The notes beneath the pieces are model-generated. The model did no database searches. It saw only the letters and a program-made list of their open reading frames with translations, and was not told the DNA's origin. The position numbers and the translations under genes are program-made. Shown here one piece after another: positions 1-7,792 of a DNA stretch of 64,000 bases (the stretch's first letter is position 1; every line of letters starts with the position of its first letter). Origin of the DNA: Limoniibacter endophyticus. GTDB taxonomy: Bacteria > Pseudomonadota > Alphaproteobacteria > Rhizobiales > Rhizobiaceae. Location: positions 1 to 64,000 of the forward strand of contig NZ_BMZO01000006.1 in NCBI RefSeq assembly GCF_014652835.1. The letters are read 5' to 3'.

Positions 1-608
1 ATGGTCGAACCCGGCTTTCCGGTGCCCGTGACGGCACTGCCATCGGCGGCGATTGCCACACCGGTGGGTGCTTCGGGCGGTATGATATCTTGAATGGGGG
101 CGGCTACGGTTGCCGCTGACGATATATTTCCGGCAGCATCGGTCAATGTGACGGAAAGGGTCGATCCATCAAATTGAGCGGGGGAGAGCGCTGCAATAAA
201 GGTGCCGTCCTGCGTGACCGTGCCTTCGCCGATCACTTGCCCTGCGGCATTGTAGATTTTTACAATCGCGCCAGCCTCGCCACGACCGGTGATGCTCGCG
301 CCATTGCTTGCGACGACGAGATCGGTTGGAGCTTCGGGGGCGATCGTGTCCAGGGCAGGGGCGGTTATCGAACCGGGCTCGGATGTGTTGCCATTTGCAT
401 CGGTCAGCGTAACGCTGAGCTGGCCGCCATCGTTCTGCGGTGGCTGGAGCGCAACCGTAAAATGGCCATTCGATCCGACGGTGCCTTCGGCAATCTGATT
501 TCCGGAAGCATCAAGTACCGCGACGGTCGAACCTGCCTCTCCCGTGCCGGTAAGGCTGGTTCCGTCAGGAGTGATTGCGAGGTCACCCGGTCGGGCAGGC
601 GGGGTCGT
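1..608 (-). repeat. Tandem 261-bp coding repeats (Ig-like units of the adhesin)
   Basis: Three successive units encode 87-residue Ig-like domains: 608-348, 347-87, and a third starting at 86 that is cut by the window edge. The protein units are alike at their starts (TTPPARPGDL, TIAPEAPTDL, IIPPEAPTGV) and share the core motifs GxGEAGxxV and LSVTLTDxxGN. The DNA has diverged more than the protein, so this is an old domain duplication rather than a recent slippage event. Confidence 0.8.
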
Positions 609-1079
609 GTCCGCGCCACCGCCATTGTCATTGCTGCCACTGTCATTGTCGCTGCCGCTGGAAGATGCTGCGATGGCGCCAGCCGCCCCGACAGCGAGAC
701 CGGCCGCCAGCAATCCGCCGAGACCAAGGCCTCCACCTGCGCTTGCGGTTGCGCCGACAAGCTGATCGACGGAACCAATCCGGGCGAAACTGAAATCGGT
801 CAGACCTTCGGTATGCGCGCCGTACCAGAGTTCTCCGTTCTGCCCTTCCAGCACGAGATCGCTTCTGACGCCGCTCTGAAGATCAGCATAGAAATCTTCA
901 ATGCGGATGATCTCGCCATTAATAAGCCGGAGAATGAGATCATCGCCGACGCGTTGATAGGAGACAACTTGTTCAGGCGTATAAGGCAGTTGAACGACGC
1001 TTGGCGCGTCAAGGTGTAAAACGTTGCCGGCGACTTCCGAAATCTTGCCGTCCAGCTTGCCTGTAATGCGCGCAGCCAT
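1..1079 (-). CDS. BapA-type Ig-repeat adhesin, N-terminal part (runs off left edge)
   Basis: An open frame of 359 codons reads leftward from the ATG at 1079 and leaves the window without a stop. A purine-rich AGGAGAGG ribosome site lies just upstream. Residues 1-110 resemble the BapA prefix domain of large biofilm adhesins. Residues 111-157 are first Gly/Ala-rich and then Ser/Asp/Gly/Asn-rich, like a linker. From residue 158 the protein is a tandem array of 87-residue bacterial Ig-like units, each opening with a PP-x-A/R-P motif and ending near VTLTDxxGN. Proteins of this layout are usually very long, exported by a type I secretion system and used in cell-cell or surface attachment. The secretion signal would be at the C-terminus, outside this window. 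There is no Sec signal peptide, which fits type I export. The family call is from domain pattern only. Confidence 0.8.
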   Translation of the reverse strand, partial: MAARITGKLDGKISEVAGNVLHLDAPSVVQLPYTPEQVVSYQRVGDDLILRLINGEIIRIEDFYADLQSGVRSDLVLEGQNGELWYGAHTEGLTDFSFARIGSVDQLVGATASAGGGLGLGGLLAAGLAVGAAGAIAASSSGSDNDSGSNDNGGGADTTPPARPGDLAITPDGTSLTGTGEAGSTVAVLDASGNQIAEGTVGSNGHFTVALQPPQNDGGQLSVTLTDANGNTSEPGSITAPALDTIAPEAPTDLVVASNGASITGRGEAGAIVKIYNAAGQVIGEGTVTQDGTFIAALSPAQFDGSTLSVTLTDAAGNISSAATVAAPIQDIIPPEAPTGVAIAADGSAVTGTGKPGST

Positions 1080-1174
1080 TCCAGTTTCCTCTCCTGGGAT
1101 AATCCCCTTGGCGGGTGCGCCGTCTATTCCCCCCGATTGCGACTCCGACCCTAAAAGCTTCTATCTAAAATTCA

Positions 1175-1220
1175 TTTGGTACTAACTAAATTAGCAAAAC
1201 AATATTTAGTGACAACTAAA
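1175..1220. promoter_or_regulatory. Paired 16-bp near-palindromes upstream of the adhesin
   Basis: TTTGGTACTAACTAAA (1175-1190) and TTTAGTGACAACTAAA (1205-1220) are two versions of one dyad with arms TTTAGT/ACTAAA, starting exactly 30 bp apart, about three helical turns. A further TTTAGT half-site is at 1244-1249. The region is AT-rich and lies upstream of the adhesin start. It reads like an operator for a dimeric regulator acting on adhesin expression. The regulator is unknown. Confidence 0.45.
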
Positions 1221-1291
1221 AAAGTGTCTTTTACAAACTTAATTTTAGTTGATGCATGAAGAGACGCATGTGTGCTTCTGCTCAAACAGAA

Positions 1292-1320
1292 AGACGCTCA
1301 AACGTAGAGTCTGAGCGTCT
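1292..1320 (-). terminator. Rho-independent-type terminator of the esterase gene
   Basis: A perfect 9-bp stem (AGACGCTCA 1292-1300 with TGAGCGTCT 1312-1320) has an 11-nt loop. Read on the minus strand it is followed by TTCTGTTTG and lies 25 bp past the esterase stop codon. Confidence 0.6.
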
Positions 1321-1344
1321 GGATTTTCGCTTGAGAAGAGGCGG

Positions 1345-1968
1345 TCAGGCTCGCCCATGCTCGGACAACCATTCCTTTGCGATCGTCAGATCCATCTGGC
1401 TCAATGCATGGCCGGTAGGCAATGTCTCGTAACGAAGATCGGCCCCGGCCTCGGTAAAAGCTTCAGCCAGGCCGTCAACGTTTACTTTCCCGACGATTGG
1501 ATCGAACGCGCCGGAAAGCATGAGTATGGGCGTGGAGTTCAAACGGAATTGCGGTCGAACGCGATATGGCTGCATGGGCCGTAGCAGGAGCGCGCCCGCC
1601 AGGCAGTTGGGGGCCTGCATCAGGAGAGATGCTGCGATGTTTGCCCCGTTCGAGAAGCCAACGGCGAGCGGAGCTTCAAGTGCGTAAGCCTCGCGCGCTT
1701 CCGCAATGAAGGCCGCCAGAGCTTTCGTTTGAGCCAGGAGATCCGCCTCGTCGAAGACGCCCTCACTCAACCGCTTGAAAAATCGCGGCATGCCGTTTTC
1801 AAGCACACGGCCGCGCGGCGACAGAAGGGCGGAATGCGGTGCAAGAGCCCGCCCCAGATCGAGCAGGTCGTTTTCATCGCCCCCTGTTCCGTGGAGGAGC
1901 AGCAGGGGCTTTTCGCCCTCGGCCGAGGCGGGGACAAAACGATGGGTGAAGGAAAGCGTCGTGTTCAT
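1345..1968 (-). CDS. Alpha/beta hydrolase (phospholipase/carboxylesterase, MhqD-like)
   Basis: A 207-residue cytoplasmic alpha/beta hydrolase of the carboxylesterase/phospholipase type. It has an oxyanion-type HGTGG at residues 26-30, the nucleophile elbow GFSNG with Ser106, and plausible Asp156 and His187 to complete the triad. It lies 64 bp downstream of the ring-cleaving dioxygenase on the same strand. In Bacillus the paired genes mhqO and mhqD encode such a dioxygenase and esterase for removal of hydroquinones and quinones, and the same pairing is seen here. The role in quinone or electrophile detoxification is inferred from that pairing. The exact substrate cannot be read from the sequence. 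Confidence 0.75.
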   Translation of the reverse strand: MNTTLSFTHRFVPASAEGEKPLLLLHGTGGDENDLLDLGRALAPHSALLSPRGRVLENGMPRFFKRLSEGVFDEADLLAQTKALAAFIAEAREAYALEAPLAVGFSNGANIAASLLMQAPNCLAGALLLRPMQPYRVRPQFRLNSTPILMLSGAFDPIVGKVNVDGLAEAFTEAGADLRYETLPTGHALSQMDLTIAKEWLSEHGRA

Positions 1969-2032
1969 CTGAATGCTCCCGTTCGCGAGGGAACGATGTG
2001 TGATTGCGTCCCTCGCGAAGTTTTGGCGATAA

Positions 2033-2974
2033 TTATTGTTCCGTCAGATCAGGCAGGCTTGCCTCGATCCGTGCGCGGTGCGGCTCCAGAAAATCCGGAA
2101 GCTTCAGCGCGTTACCCAGTTCGGCTAACGGTTCATCGACGGAGAAACCGGGTTGATCCGTTGCGATTTCGAAGAGCACGTGACCCGGCTCACGGAAATA
2201 GACCGACCGGAAATAATTACGGTCTTTCTGTTCCGTGGTCGCGATGCCGAAGGTCTCGCGCAGCTTGCGCACCATGTCTTCCTGTTGCGCGTCATCCTTG
2301 GCGCGAAACGCAATATGGTGAACCGAGCCGCCGCCAGGACGGGGCTTCAGGAAACCCCCGACAGCACGAATATCCACGATGCCGCCGATCGGCTGGTCCT
2401 TGACGATGAAGCGCGACGTTGAAGCCTCATCGCCAATCTTCTCGAAACCGAGAACGCCGGTGAGGATTGCAGCCGTGGGGCCTTCTTCTTCAAGCAGCAG
2501 ACTGACCGAATGGAAGCCGCGGATCGCATGCTCAACCGGTATCTCCCCATTGTCCCAGGCAGCTTCGGCTTCGGCCCCGGGCACGCCGGCAAGCGCAAGC
2601 CGCATCCCGTCCGGGTCACGGAAGGAGAGTATGGTTTCGCCGAAGCGCTTTTCAGGCGCATCATGCGTGATGCCCTTTTCGAGCAGACGGTGCGTCCAGT
2701 AACCGATCGAGCCTTCCGGCACGCGGAAGACTGTTTCCTGTGTCTCGCCGACACCAAGACGTCCAGGCGCTACATTGGCCCAGGGGAAGAAGGTCAGGAT
2801 CGTGCCTGCACTACCGGCCTCATCTCCATAGTAGAGGTGGTAGGTACCCGGATCGTCGAAGTTAACCGTCTTCTTGACGAGGCGAAGGCCGAGCGTCTTC
2901 GTGTAGAACTGCACATTGCGGCTGGCAGGACCGGCGATGGCTGTGACGTGATGAATTCCGTTGCGGGTCGTCAT
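2033..2974 (-). CDS. Ring-cleaving dioxygenase, VOC family (MhqO/MhqA-like)
   Basis: A 313-residue protein made of two vicinal-oxygen-chelate modules. Metal-ligand candidates are His8/His9 (GIHHVT), His219/His220 (SVHHIAF) and Glu269 (LFEIATD), matching the 2-His-1-carboxylate pattern of extradiol dioxygenases. Full-length relatives are annotated as hydroquinone-specific ring-cleaving dioxygenases, which open the ring of (methyl)hydroquinones using Fe(II) and O2. It is the first gene of a two-gene unit with the esterase and is divergent from a LysR gene, which likely controls it through the dyads between them. The substrate range is not determinable here. Confidence 0.82.
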   Translation of the reverse strand: MTTRNGIHHVTAIAGPASRNVQFYTKTLGLRLVKKTVNFDDPGTYHLYYGDEAGSAGTILTFFPWANVAPGRLGVGETQETVFRVPEGSIGYWTHRLLEKGITHDAPEKRFGETILSFRDPDGMRLALAGVPGAEAEAAWDNGEIPVEHAIRGFHSVSLLLEEEGPTAAILTGVLGFEKIGDEASTSRFIVKDQPIGGIVDIRAVGGFLKPRPGGGSVHHIAFRAKDDAQQEDMVRKLRETFGIATTEQKDRNYFRSVYFREPGHVLFEIATDQPGFSVDEPLAELGNALKLPDFLEPHRARIEASLPDLTEQ

Positions 2975-2998
2975 GATGACCTCCTTCGTTGCTTTTCA

Positions 2999-3055
2999 GC
3001 ATAATTATGCAATAGTTTTCAAATGTCATTGATATTCGTATTGCAAATTCGCAAT
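2999..3055. promoter_or_regulatory. Two dyads in the divergent dioxygenase/LysR promoter
   Basis: The 108 bp between the divergent start codons hold a perfect 12-bp palindrome GCATAATTATGC (2999-3010) and a second dyad ATTGC-AAATTC-GCAAT (3040-3055). The latter has the spacing of a LysR-type box. Both are good candidates for binding by the adjacent LysR protein. Confidence 0.5.
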
Positions 3056-3082
3056 AACGAAATTGCGCGGGGACGGAGTTCG

Positions 3083-3991
3083 ATGGTGGAAAAGCTAAGT
3101 TGGGACGATTTTAGATTGATCAAGGCAATCGCAGATACAGGGACATTGCCGGCCGCCGCGGATCGACTTGGCGTTGCCCATTCCACGGTGTTTCGTCGGC
3201 TTAAGCAGGTCGAGGAAACGCATAAGCTGACGCTTTTCGAGCGGAACGGCCCGGTGCTCACGCCGACGCAGCTCGGAGAGGAGATTGTCAAGGCAGCCGA
3301 GCACATGCAGGAAGAGGTGGACGCACTGGCGCTCAAACTTTCAGGCAGAGAGCTTCTGCCCGCGGGCGAAGTGCGCGTGACAACGAACGACTCGCTCCTT
3401 GTCCATCTTCTGACATCGCTGTTTGCCGGCTTCCAGAAGAGCTGTCCCGACGTGACACTCGACATTGTCCTTTCTAATGCGCCGCTCAACCTTTCGAGGC
3501 GTGATGCCGACATTGCGATCCGCGCGACAGACACACCCCCTGAAACGCTGATCGGACGGCGGGCAAGCCGTATCGCCTGGGCGCTTTACACGCCTGTGGG
3601 GCTGAAGGAGGAAGTCGATGCTGCGCGTTGGGTGACCCTTGGCGAAAGTATGGGCGAGATGAAGGTTGTGCGGGAAGTCGTCGCCAATGTAGAGGCTCGG
3701 CGCATTGCCTACCGGGCCAACACCGTTCTGGGCCTTGGAGAGGCGATAGAGGCCGGTATAGGCATCGGCTATCTGCCCTGTTTCATCGGCGATGTCCGCC
3801 CGAGCCTGAAGCGCCTCGCGGCCCCGGACGCCCGCTTTGCAACCGATCTTTGGCTTCTGACACATCGCGACTTGCGCAACGTGCCACGTATCCGCAGTCT
3901 GCTGGATTATCTGGCAAAGGAGCTGACATCGTTGCGTCCTCTTCTGGAGGGAGAGAGATACCCCCTGTTCAAAGAGGCGCCCGAGGCGTAA
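3083..3991 (+). CDS. LysR-family transcriptional regulator
   Basis: A 302-residue LysR-type regulator. The N-terminal winged helix-turn-helix covers about residues 5-65 (DTGTLPAAADRLGVAHSTVF), and the rest is the effector-binding domain. I place the start at the ATG at 3083, behind GGGGACGGAG, giving MVEKLSWDDF as expected for the family. An upstream in-frame start at 3023 would add 20 unusual residues. It diverges from the dioxygenase/esterase pair and probably regulates it, most likely in response to a phenolic or quinone compound (inference from position). Confidence 0.85.
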   Translation: MVEKLSWDDFRLIKAIADTGTLPAAADRLGVAHSTVFRRLKQVEETHKLTLFERNGPVLTPTQLGEEIVKAAEHMQEEVDALALKLSGRELLPAGEVRVTTNDSLLVHLLTSLFAGFQKSCPDVTLDIVLSNAPLNLSRRDADIAIRATDTPPETLIGRRASRIAWALYTPVGLKEEVDAARWVTLGESMGEMKVVREVVANVEARRIAYRANTVLGLGEAIEAGIGIGYLPCFIGDVRPSLKRLAAPDARFATDLWLLTHRDLRNVPRIRSLLDYLAKELTSLRPLLEGERYPLFKEAPEA

Positions 3992-4011
3992 AGCCCTGCC
4001 CTGAAAACAGG

Positions 4012-4854
4012 ATGACAAGATCGATGACGCAGCACGAAAAGAAAGAACTCGATCAGGCGGCGCTTGAGGAAGCCTATAACCGCGCGCTCGATCTGGAAAA
4101 GGCCGGCGATTATGATGCGGCGGCCAGGGCTTATGAGGAAGTGCTTGCGCTCGACCCTGAGGATCACGGCGGCGCTTCGGTGCGGATGGCCAGCATGGGA
4201 CGCGGCACCGTACCGGAAAAAGCGCCGGACGCTTATGTCGCCACTCTCTTCGATCAGCACGCCGAAATGTTCGATACGATCCTGGTCGATCAGCTGGGTT
4301 ACGACGTACCGCTGCAATTGCGGGAGGCATTACTGGAGATTGATCCGCGGTTCCATGTCGAGCGCATGCTCGATTTAGGTTGCGGCACTGGTTTGTCGGC
4401 AGATGCGCTTGAGGACATGGCCGCCCACAAAACGGGTGTCGATATTTCCGAGAATATGGTGGAGATCGCCTACGAGAAGGGCGACTATGACAAGCTCTTC
4501 GTTGGCGAAGTCGTTCATTTTCTTGATAATACCGAAGACGCGGCCTGGAATCTGATCGTCGCAACGGACGTGCTGCCTTACATGGGCGACCTGGAACGCT
4601 TCTTCTCTGGCGTCGAAAAACACCTGCTGTCTGGCGGTTTTTTTGGTTTCTCCAGTGAAACGCTGGAAGATGCTCGCTTTGAAGGACGCGACTTTACCGT
4701 TGGTGATCATCAGCGTTTCGCTCATCCCCGGTCCTATGTCGAACGACTTCTCAACGCTCATGATATGGATTGCGTCTGCTGCGCAGACATCATTGTGCGC
4801 AATGAGCGGGATGCGCCGGTGCCGGGCCATCTCTATGTTGCAAAGAAGCGATAA
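4012..4854 (+). CDS. TPR-containing class I SAM-dependent methyltransferase
   Basis: A 280-residue protein. A tetratricopeptide-like helical pair at about residues 17-50 (AYNRALDLEKAGDYDAAARA) precedes a Rossmann-fold methyltransferase domain. Its SAM-binding motif I is LDLGCGTGLSA (about 120-130) and the acidic motif II is TGVDISENM. The ATG at 4012 follows AAAACAGG; a second in-frame ATG at 4024 is also possible. The open frame extends upstream into the LysR gene, but that part overlaps LysR in another frame and is not coding. TPR-methyltransferase fusions of this kind are common in Rhizobiales and their substrate is unknown. The gene lies 20 bp after the LysR stop, so it may be co-transcribed. 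Confidence 0.75.
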   Translation: MTRSMTQHEKKELDQAALEEAYNRALDLEKAGDYDAAARAYEEVLALDPEDHGGASVRMASMGRGTVPEKAPDAYVATLFDQHAEMFDTILVDQLGYDVPLQLREALLEIDPRFHVERMLDLGCGTGLSADALEDMAAHKTGVDISENMVEIAYEKGDYDKLFVGEVVHFLDNTEDAAWNLIVATDVLPYMGDLERFFSGVEKHLLSGGFFGFSSETLEDARFEGRDFTVGDHQRFAHPRSYVERLLNAHDMDCVCCADIIVRNERDAPVPGHLYVAKKR

Positions 4855-4960
4855 ATCGAACGAATGACGAGCTGATATTTTAACGACATAGAGCTTGCAT
4901 AAGCTCCGCTCCTGAATTCACATCATCAGCGATGAGGGGACATTTGGGGGCGGGACGTAA

Positions 4961-6322
4961 ATGGTTATGCGGCGATTGGCTCGGATGATATCAACACTTC
5001 TGGCGGCGCTGCTGATTGGTGCGCTTGTGTGGCTTGCGCTTGCGCCACCCAGCCTCTTGCGGATCGGCACGGGCTATGCTGCAAAAATCGTGTGCTCCGG
5101 TCTCTTCGTCGCCGGGCGCAACCTGGAAACGCTTCTCGCGGTCGACGTTCAGGCCCCGGGCAATCCGCTGCTTCGGCTCATCTCCGTCGAGGTGGATCAC
5201 GATCGAAAAATCGTCTCCGCCGCTTTTCTTGGTCAGTTCGCTCGCAACTGGGCCATGCATCGGGATGAGTTGGGCTGCACGCCTGTTCCCGATGGCGATT
5301 TCGCTCGCGTTCAGGCAATGCCGCGCGCCGCGGCGGTCGAGATGCCCGTTGCTGACAAGACCCTGCCATGGCCGGATGGAGATGCCACGGCGCAAAGCGC
5401 GAACCCTGCGGTCTCTTCTATTCTCCGCGACGAAGTGCTTGTCGGGCCAGGCATGCGCGCTGTGGTCGTCGTGCATGATGGCCGCATTGTCGGTGAGCAG
5501 TACGGGGAGGGGTTTTCGTCCGACACGCCGCTTCTCGGCTGGTCGATGACCAAGACGGTGATCGCAGCCTTGATCGGCACAGCCACGAACCGGTTCGACA
5601 GTCTGGACGAGCCGAACCTGCGACCCGACTGGACGGGTGATCGACAGCAGATCAAATTGTCCGATCTTCTTGGCATGAAGAGCGGTCTGGCATTCCGCGA
5701 GACCTATGGCGGGATCTCGGACGTCAACCGCATGCTCTTTCTTGAACCTGACATGGCGCGTTTTGTTGCTCGCTCACAGCTCGAAGCTGCGCCAGGCACG
5801 ACATTCAACTACTCGTCCGGCACCACAGTTCTGCTGGCGCGCCTGCTTCAGGACCGTTTTGACACGCCTGAGGAAGCGCTTGCCTGGCCGAGACGGGCGC
5901 TATTTGCACCGCTTGGCATGTCGAGCGCGGTGATGGAAACGGACGCCTCAGGCACTTTTATAGGCTCGTCATTCATGTACGCGACGGCGCGGGATTGGGC
6001 ACGCTTCGCCCAGTTCCTGCTGCAGGACGGCGTCTGGAAGGGAACGCCCATTCTTCCTCAGGGCTATGTCCATTGGATGCGCACACCAAGTGCCCCATCC
6101 AATGGTGCCTATGGGCAAGGGCAAGTGTGGCTGAGCACGCTGACACGTTCGGGCGAGGGCGCGGCATTGCCGGGCGACACCTATTGGATGCGTGGGCATG
6201 ACGGCCAGATCGCGGCGATCATTCCTTCCGCAAATCTCGTTATCGTCCGCCTCGGTATTACGCCGGTGCGAACCGGCTGGTCACCCGCTCCGCTAGTGGC
6301 TCGAGTCCTTAGTGTTCTTTAG
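4961..6322 (+). CDS. Membrane-anchored serine hydrolase, beta-lactamase/class C family
   Basis: A 453-residue protein with an N-terminal hydrophobic helix (about residues 9-30) that should anchor it with the enzyme domain in the periplasm. The catalytic SxxK motif is SMTK at 195-198. The second motif is Y284-S-S286 (FNYSSG), where true beta-lactamases have YxN. In place of KTG it has GHDGQ at 412-416. This combination is found in class C-like esterases and 6-aminohexanoate-dimer hydrolase relatives (EstB type) rather than antibiotic-inactivating enzymes. It stands alone, downstream of the methyltransferase, and its last 14 bp overlap the convergent mocA-like gene. The substrate is unknown. 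Confidence 0.78.
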   Translation: MVMRRLARMISTLLAALLIGALVWLALAPPSLLRIGTGYAAKIVCSGLFVAGRNLETLLAVDVQAPGNPLLRLISVEVDHDRKIVSAAFLGQFARNWAMHRDELGCTPVPDGDFARVQAMPRAAAVEMPVADKTLPWPDGDATAQSANPAVSSILRDEVLVGPGMRAVVVVHDGRIVGEQYGEGFSSDTPLLGWSMTKTVIAALIGTATNRFDSLDEPNLRPDWTGDRQQIKLSDLLGMKSGLAFRETYGGISDVNRMLFLEPDMARFVARSQLEAAPGTTFNYSSGTTVLLARLLQDRFDTPEEALAWPRRALFAPLGMSSAVMETDASGTFIGSSFMYATARDWARFAQFLLQDGVWKGTPILPQGYVHWMRTPSAPSNGAYGQGQVWLSTLTRSGEGAALPGDTYWMRGHDGQIAAIIPSANLVIVRLGITPVRTGWSPAPLVARVLSVL

Positions 6323-6860
6323 TTGCCGTCGGTTCGCAGAACTTTGCAAAGTCATCGCCGGTATCGATATCCTCAAGTTCACCAGGACCGGCACTGAAGC
6401 GCATCAGCCCAGGTAGCTCGCGCAAGAGCGATCCGGCACCCTGATCGCCCTGCAAAGCGGACAGGCGTGGATAAAGAGTGGACTTGATAAGCGCAGGCGG
6501 CGAGACTTTGTTGCCATCCGTCGCCGCTGCCGGCGTGTCAGCGCCAGCGATTTGCAGAAGGAATTCGCTCTTCACGAAAGGCATGTCGCCGAGCATGATC
6601 AAGGCATCATCGTCACCGAGCGCGCCAATGCCCGCCTTAAGCGATTGCGACATGAGTCCGTTGGAAAAAATGCAGCGGAATTCGGGTATCAGGGCTTGGA
6701 CTGCGGGGTCGCTGACGACCGCAATTCTTGGCAGCCCTGTATTGACGACGGCGTCTGCCGCATGGCGGATCAGTGGTTTTCCCATGAACGGCGTTCGCAG
6801 CTTGCATTTTTCGCCAAACCTCCGCGATTTGCCAGCTGCAAGAAGCACCACCGTCGTCAT
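6309..6860 (-). CDS. Molybdenum cofactor nucleotidyltransferase (MocA/MobA-like)
   Basis: A 183-residue NTP transferase. The glycine-rich nucleotide loop LAAGKSRRFG spans residues 7-16, and the metal-binding GDMPF motif is near 91-95. The family transfers CMP or GMP to molybdopterin. Because it ends an operon for a xanthine-oxidase-family enzyme, which uses the cytosine dinucleotide form in bacteria, a MocA (CTP) role is likely. It overlaps xdhC by ATGA, which indicates translational coupling. Its stop lies inside the end of the convergent serine hydrolase gene. Confidence 0.78.
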   Translation of the reverse strand: MTTVVLLAAGKSRRFGEKCKLRTPFMGKPLIRHAADAVVNTGLPRIAVVSDPAVQALIPEFRCIFSNGLMSQSLKAGIGALGDDDALIMLGDMPFVKSEFLLQIAGADTPAAATDGNKVSPPALIKSTLYPRLSALQGDQGAGSLLRELPGLMRFSAGPGELEDIDTGDDFAKFCEPTATKEH

Positions 6861-7792
6861 CGCGCGGCATCCAGAACCTCGGCCAGGACCGAAACGGCAA
6901 GCGTTCTTGGGTCGCGCGCCGACGGTATCAATCCGATGGGTCCCTTGATGCGAGCCAGTCCCTCGCGCACGCCGATTCGGCGCAATTCGGCTATCCGGCC
7001 GTCATGTGCCCGGCGTGACCCTTGCGCTCCGATATAGAAGGCCGGGGTCTCCAGGAGCCGGGCAAGTATAGTTGGTTCCCAGCTGTGATCATGGAAGAAC
7101 AGAATGGCGGCGGTTCGATCGTCGATAGGTAGATCGGCGGGCATTGCGGCCCAGTGAAGCTGGGTGGCGGCGCAGCCGTTTGCTTTTGCAGATGTTAATG
7201 TCTCTCGATCGGCGGAAAGGAGAAGATGCGGATAGTTCGCCGATTTGACAAGATCGGTGAAAATGGCAGCCTCCGGTCCGCTGCCGAAAATCAGAAAGCG
7301 TGGTTGCGGGCGGAACGAGACGCGAAAGCCATCCCTGGTCTTCCCGGTCGTGCCATAGACGGTTTCCTGCAGCCGGTAATCGTTCGTTACCAGGAAGGCG
7401 CAGCGTTCGCGTCTGCCACGCTTTTCCTCGACGCTTCTCAATACATCTCGGTCGGGACGTGGGATAAGCGTAATTTCCAGCCCCCCGCCGCAGGGCAGTT
7501 GCAGATCGATGAAGGGCGAACCGTCTCCGTAGCGCACAAGCTTTGCCCCATTCTGCAGGGCATCCTGTGCATGCGTCGCGAGGTCTGCTTCTATGCAACC
7601 CGAACTCAACGATCCAACGCGAGCGTCCGGGACGAAAGCCATGATTTCGCCGAGCGGACGATATGATGGTCCGTTTACTTCGGTGATGATCGCGAGCACG
7701 CTCTCTTCGCGATGCAACGCAGCTTGCAATGGGTCGCCGTCATGTCGGCCACGGACGGGATCGGGAGACGCTTCTGCGATCACCATGCTCAT
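6857..7792 (-). CDS. XdhC/PaoD-type molybdenum cofactor insertion chaperone
   Basis: A 311-residue XdhC-family protein with the typical SGCIEADL and LPCGGG cysteine motifs in the N-terminal XdhC_CoxI domain. A Rossmann-like C-terminal domain carries FGSGPEA and YIGAQGSRRAH. Such proteins bind, sulfurate and deliver the Mo cofactor to xanthine-oxidase-family apoenzymes. The start is placed at the ATG at 7792, which overlaps the stop of the large subunit as ATGA. The longer open frame upstream overlaps that gene and lacks family similarity. By position it should serve the aldehyde oxidoreductase encoded just upstream. Confidence 0.85.
   Translation of the reverse strand: MSMVIAEASPDPVRGRHDGDPLQAALHREESVLAIITEVNGPSYRPLGEIMAFVPDARVGSLSSGCIEADLATHAQDALQNGAKLVRYGDGSPFIDLQLPCGGGLEITLIPRPDRDVLRSVEEKRGRRERCAFLVTNDYRLQETVYGTTGKTRDGFRVSFRPQPRFLIFGSGPEAAIFTDLVKSANYPHLLLSADRETLTSAKANGCAATQLHWAAMPADLPIDDRTAAILFFHDHSWEPTILARLLETPAFYIGAQGSRRAHDGRIAELRRIGVREGLARIKGPIGLIPSARDPRTLAVSVLAEVLDAAR

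Noticed and set aside
174-1019. Plus-strand frame of 281 codons at the left edge
   Set aside because: The minus strand encodes a regular Ig-repeat adhesin over the same bases, with an exact 87-residue period.
3341-4564. Long minus-strand frame of 407 codons opposite the LysR and methyltransferase genes
   Set aside because: Arg/Pro/His-rich composition typical of an antisense frame in high-GC DNA; both opposite genes are recognisable families.
4961-6322. Annotation of the serine hydrolase as a beta-lactamase resistance gene
   Set aside because: SxxK is present, but YxN and KTG are replaced (YSS, GHDGQ), which fits esterase-type relatives rather than antibiotic resistance.
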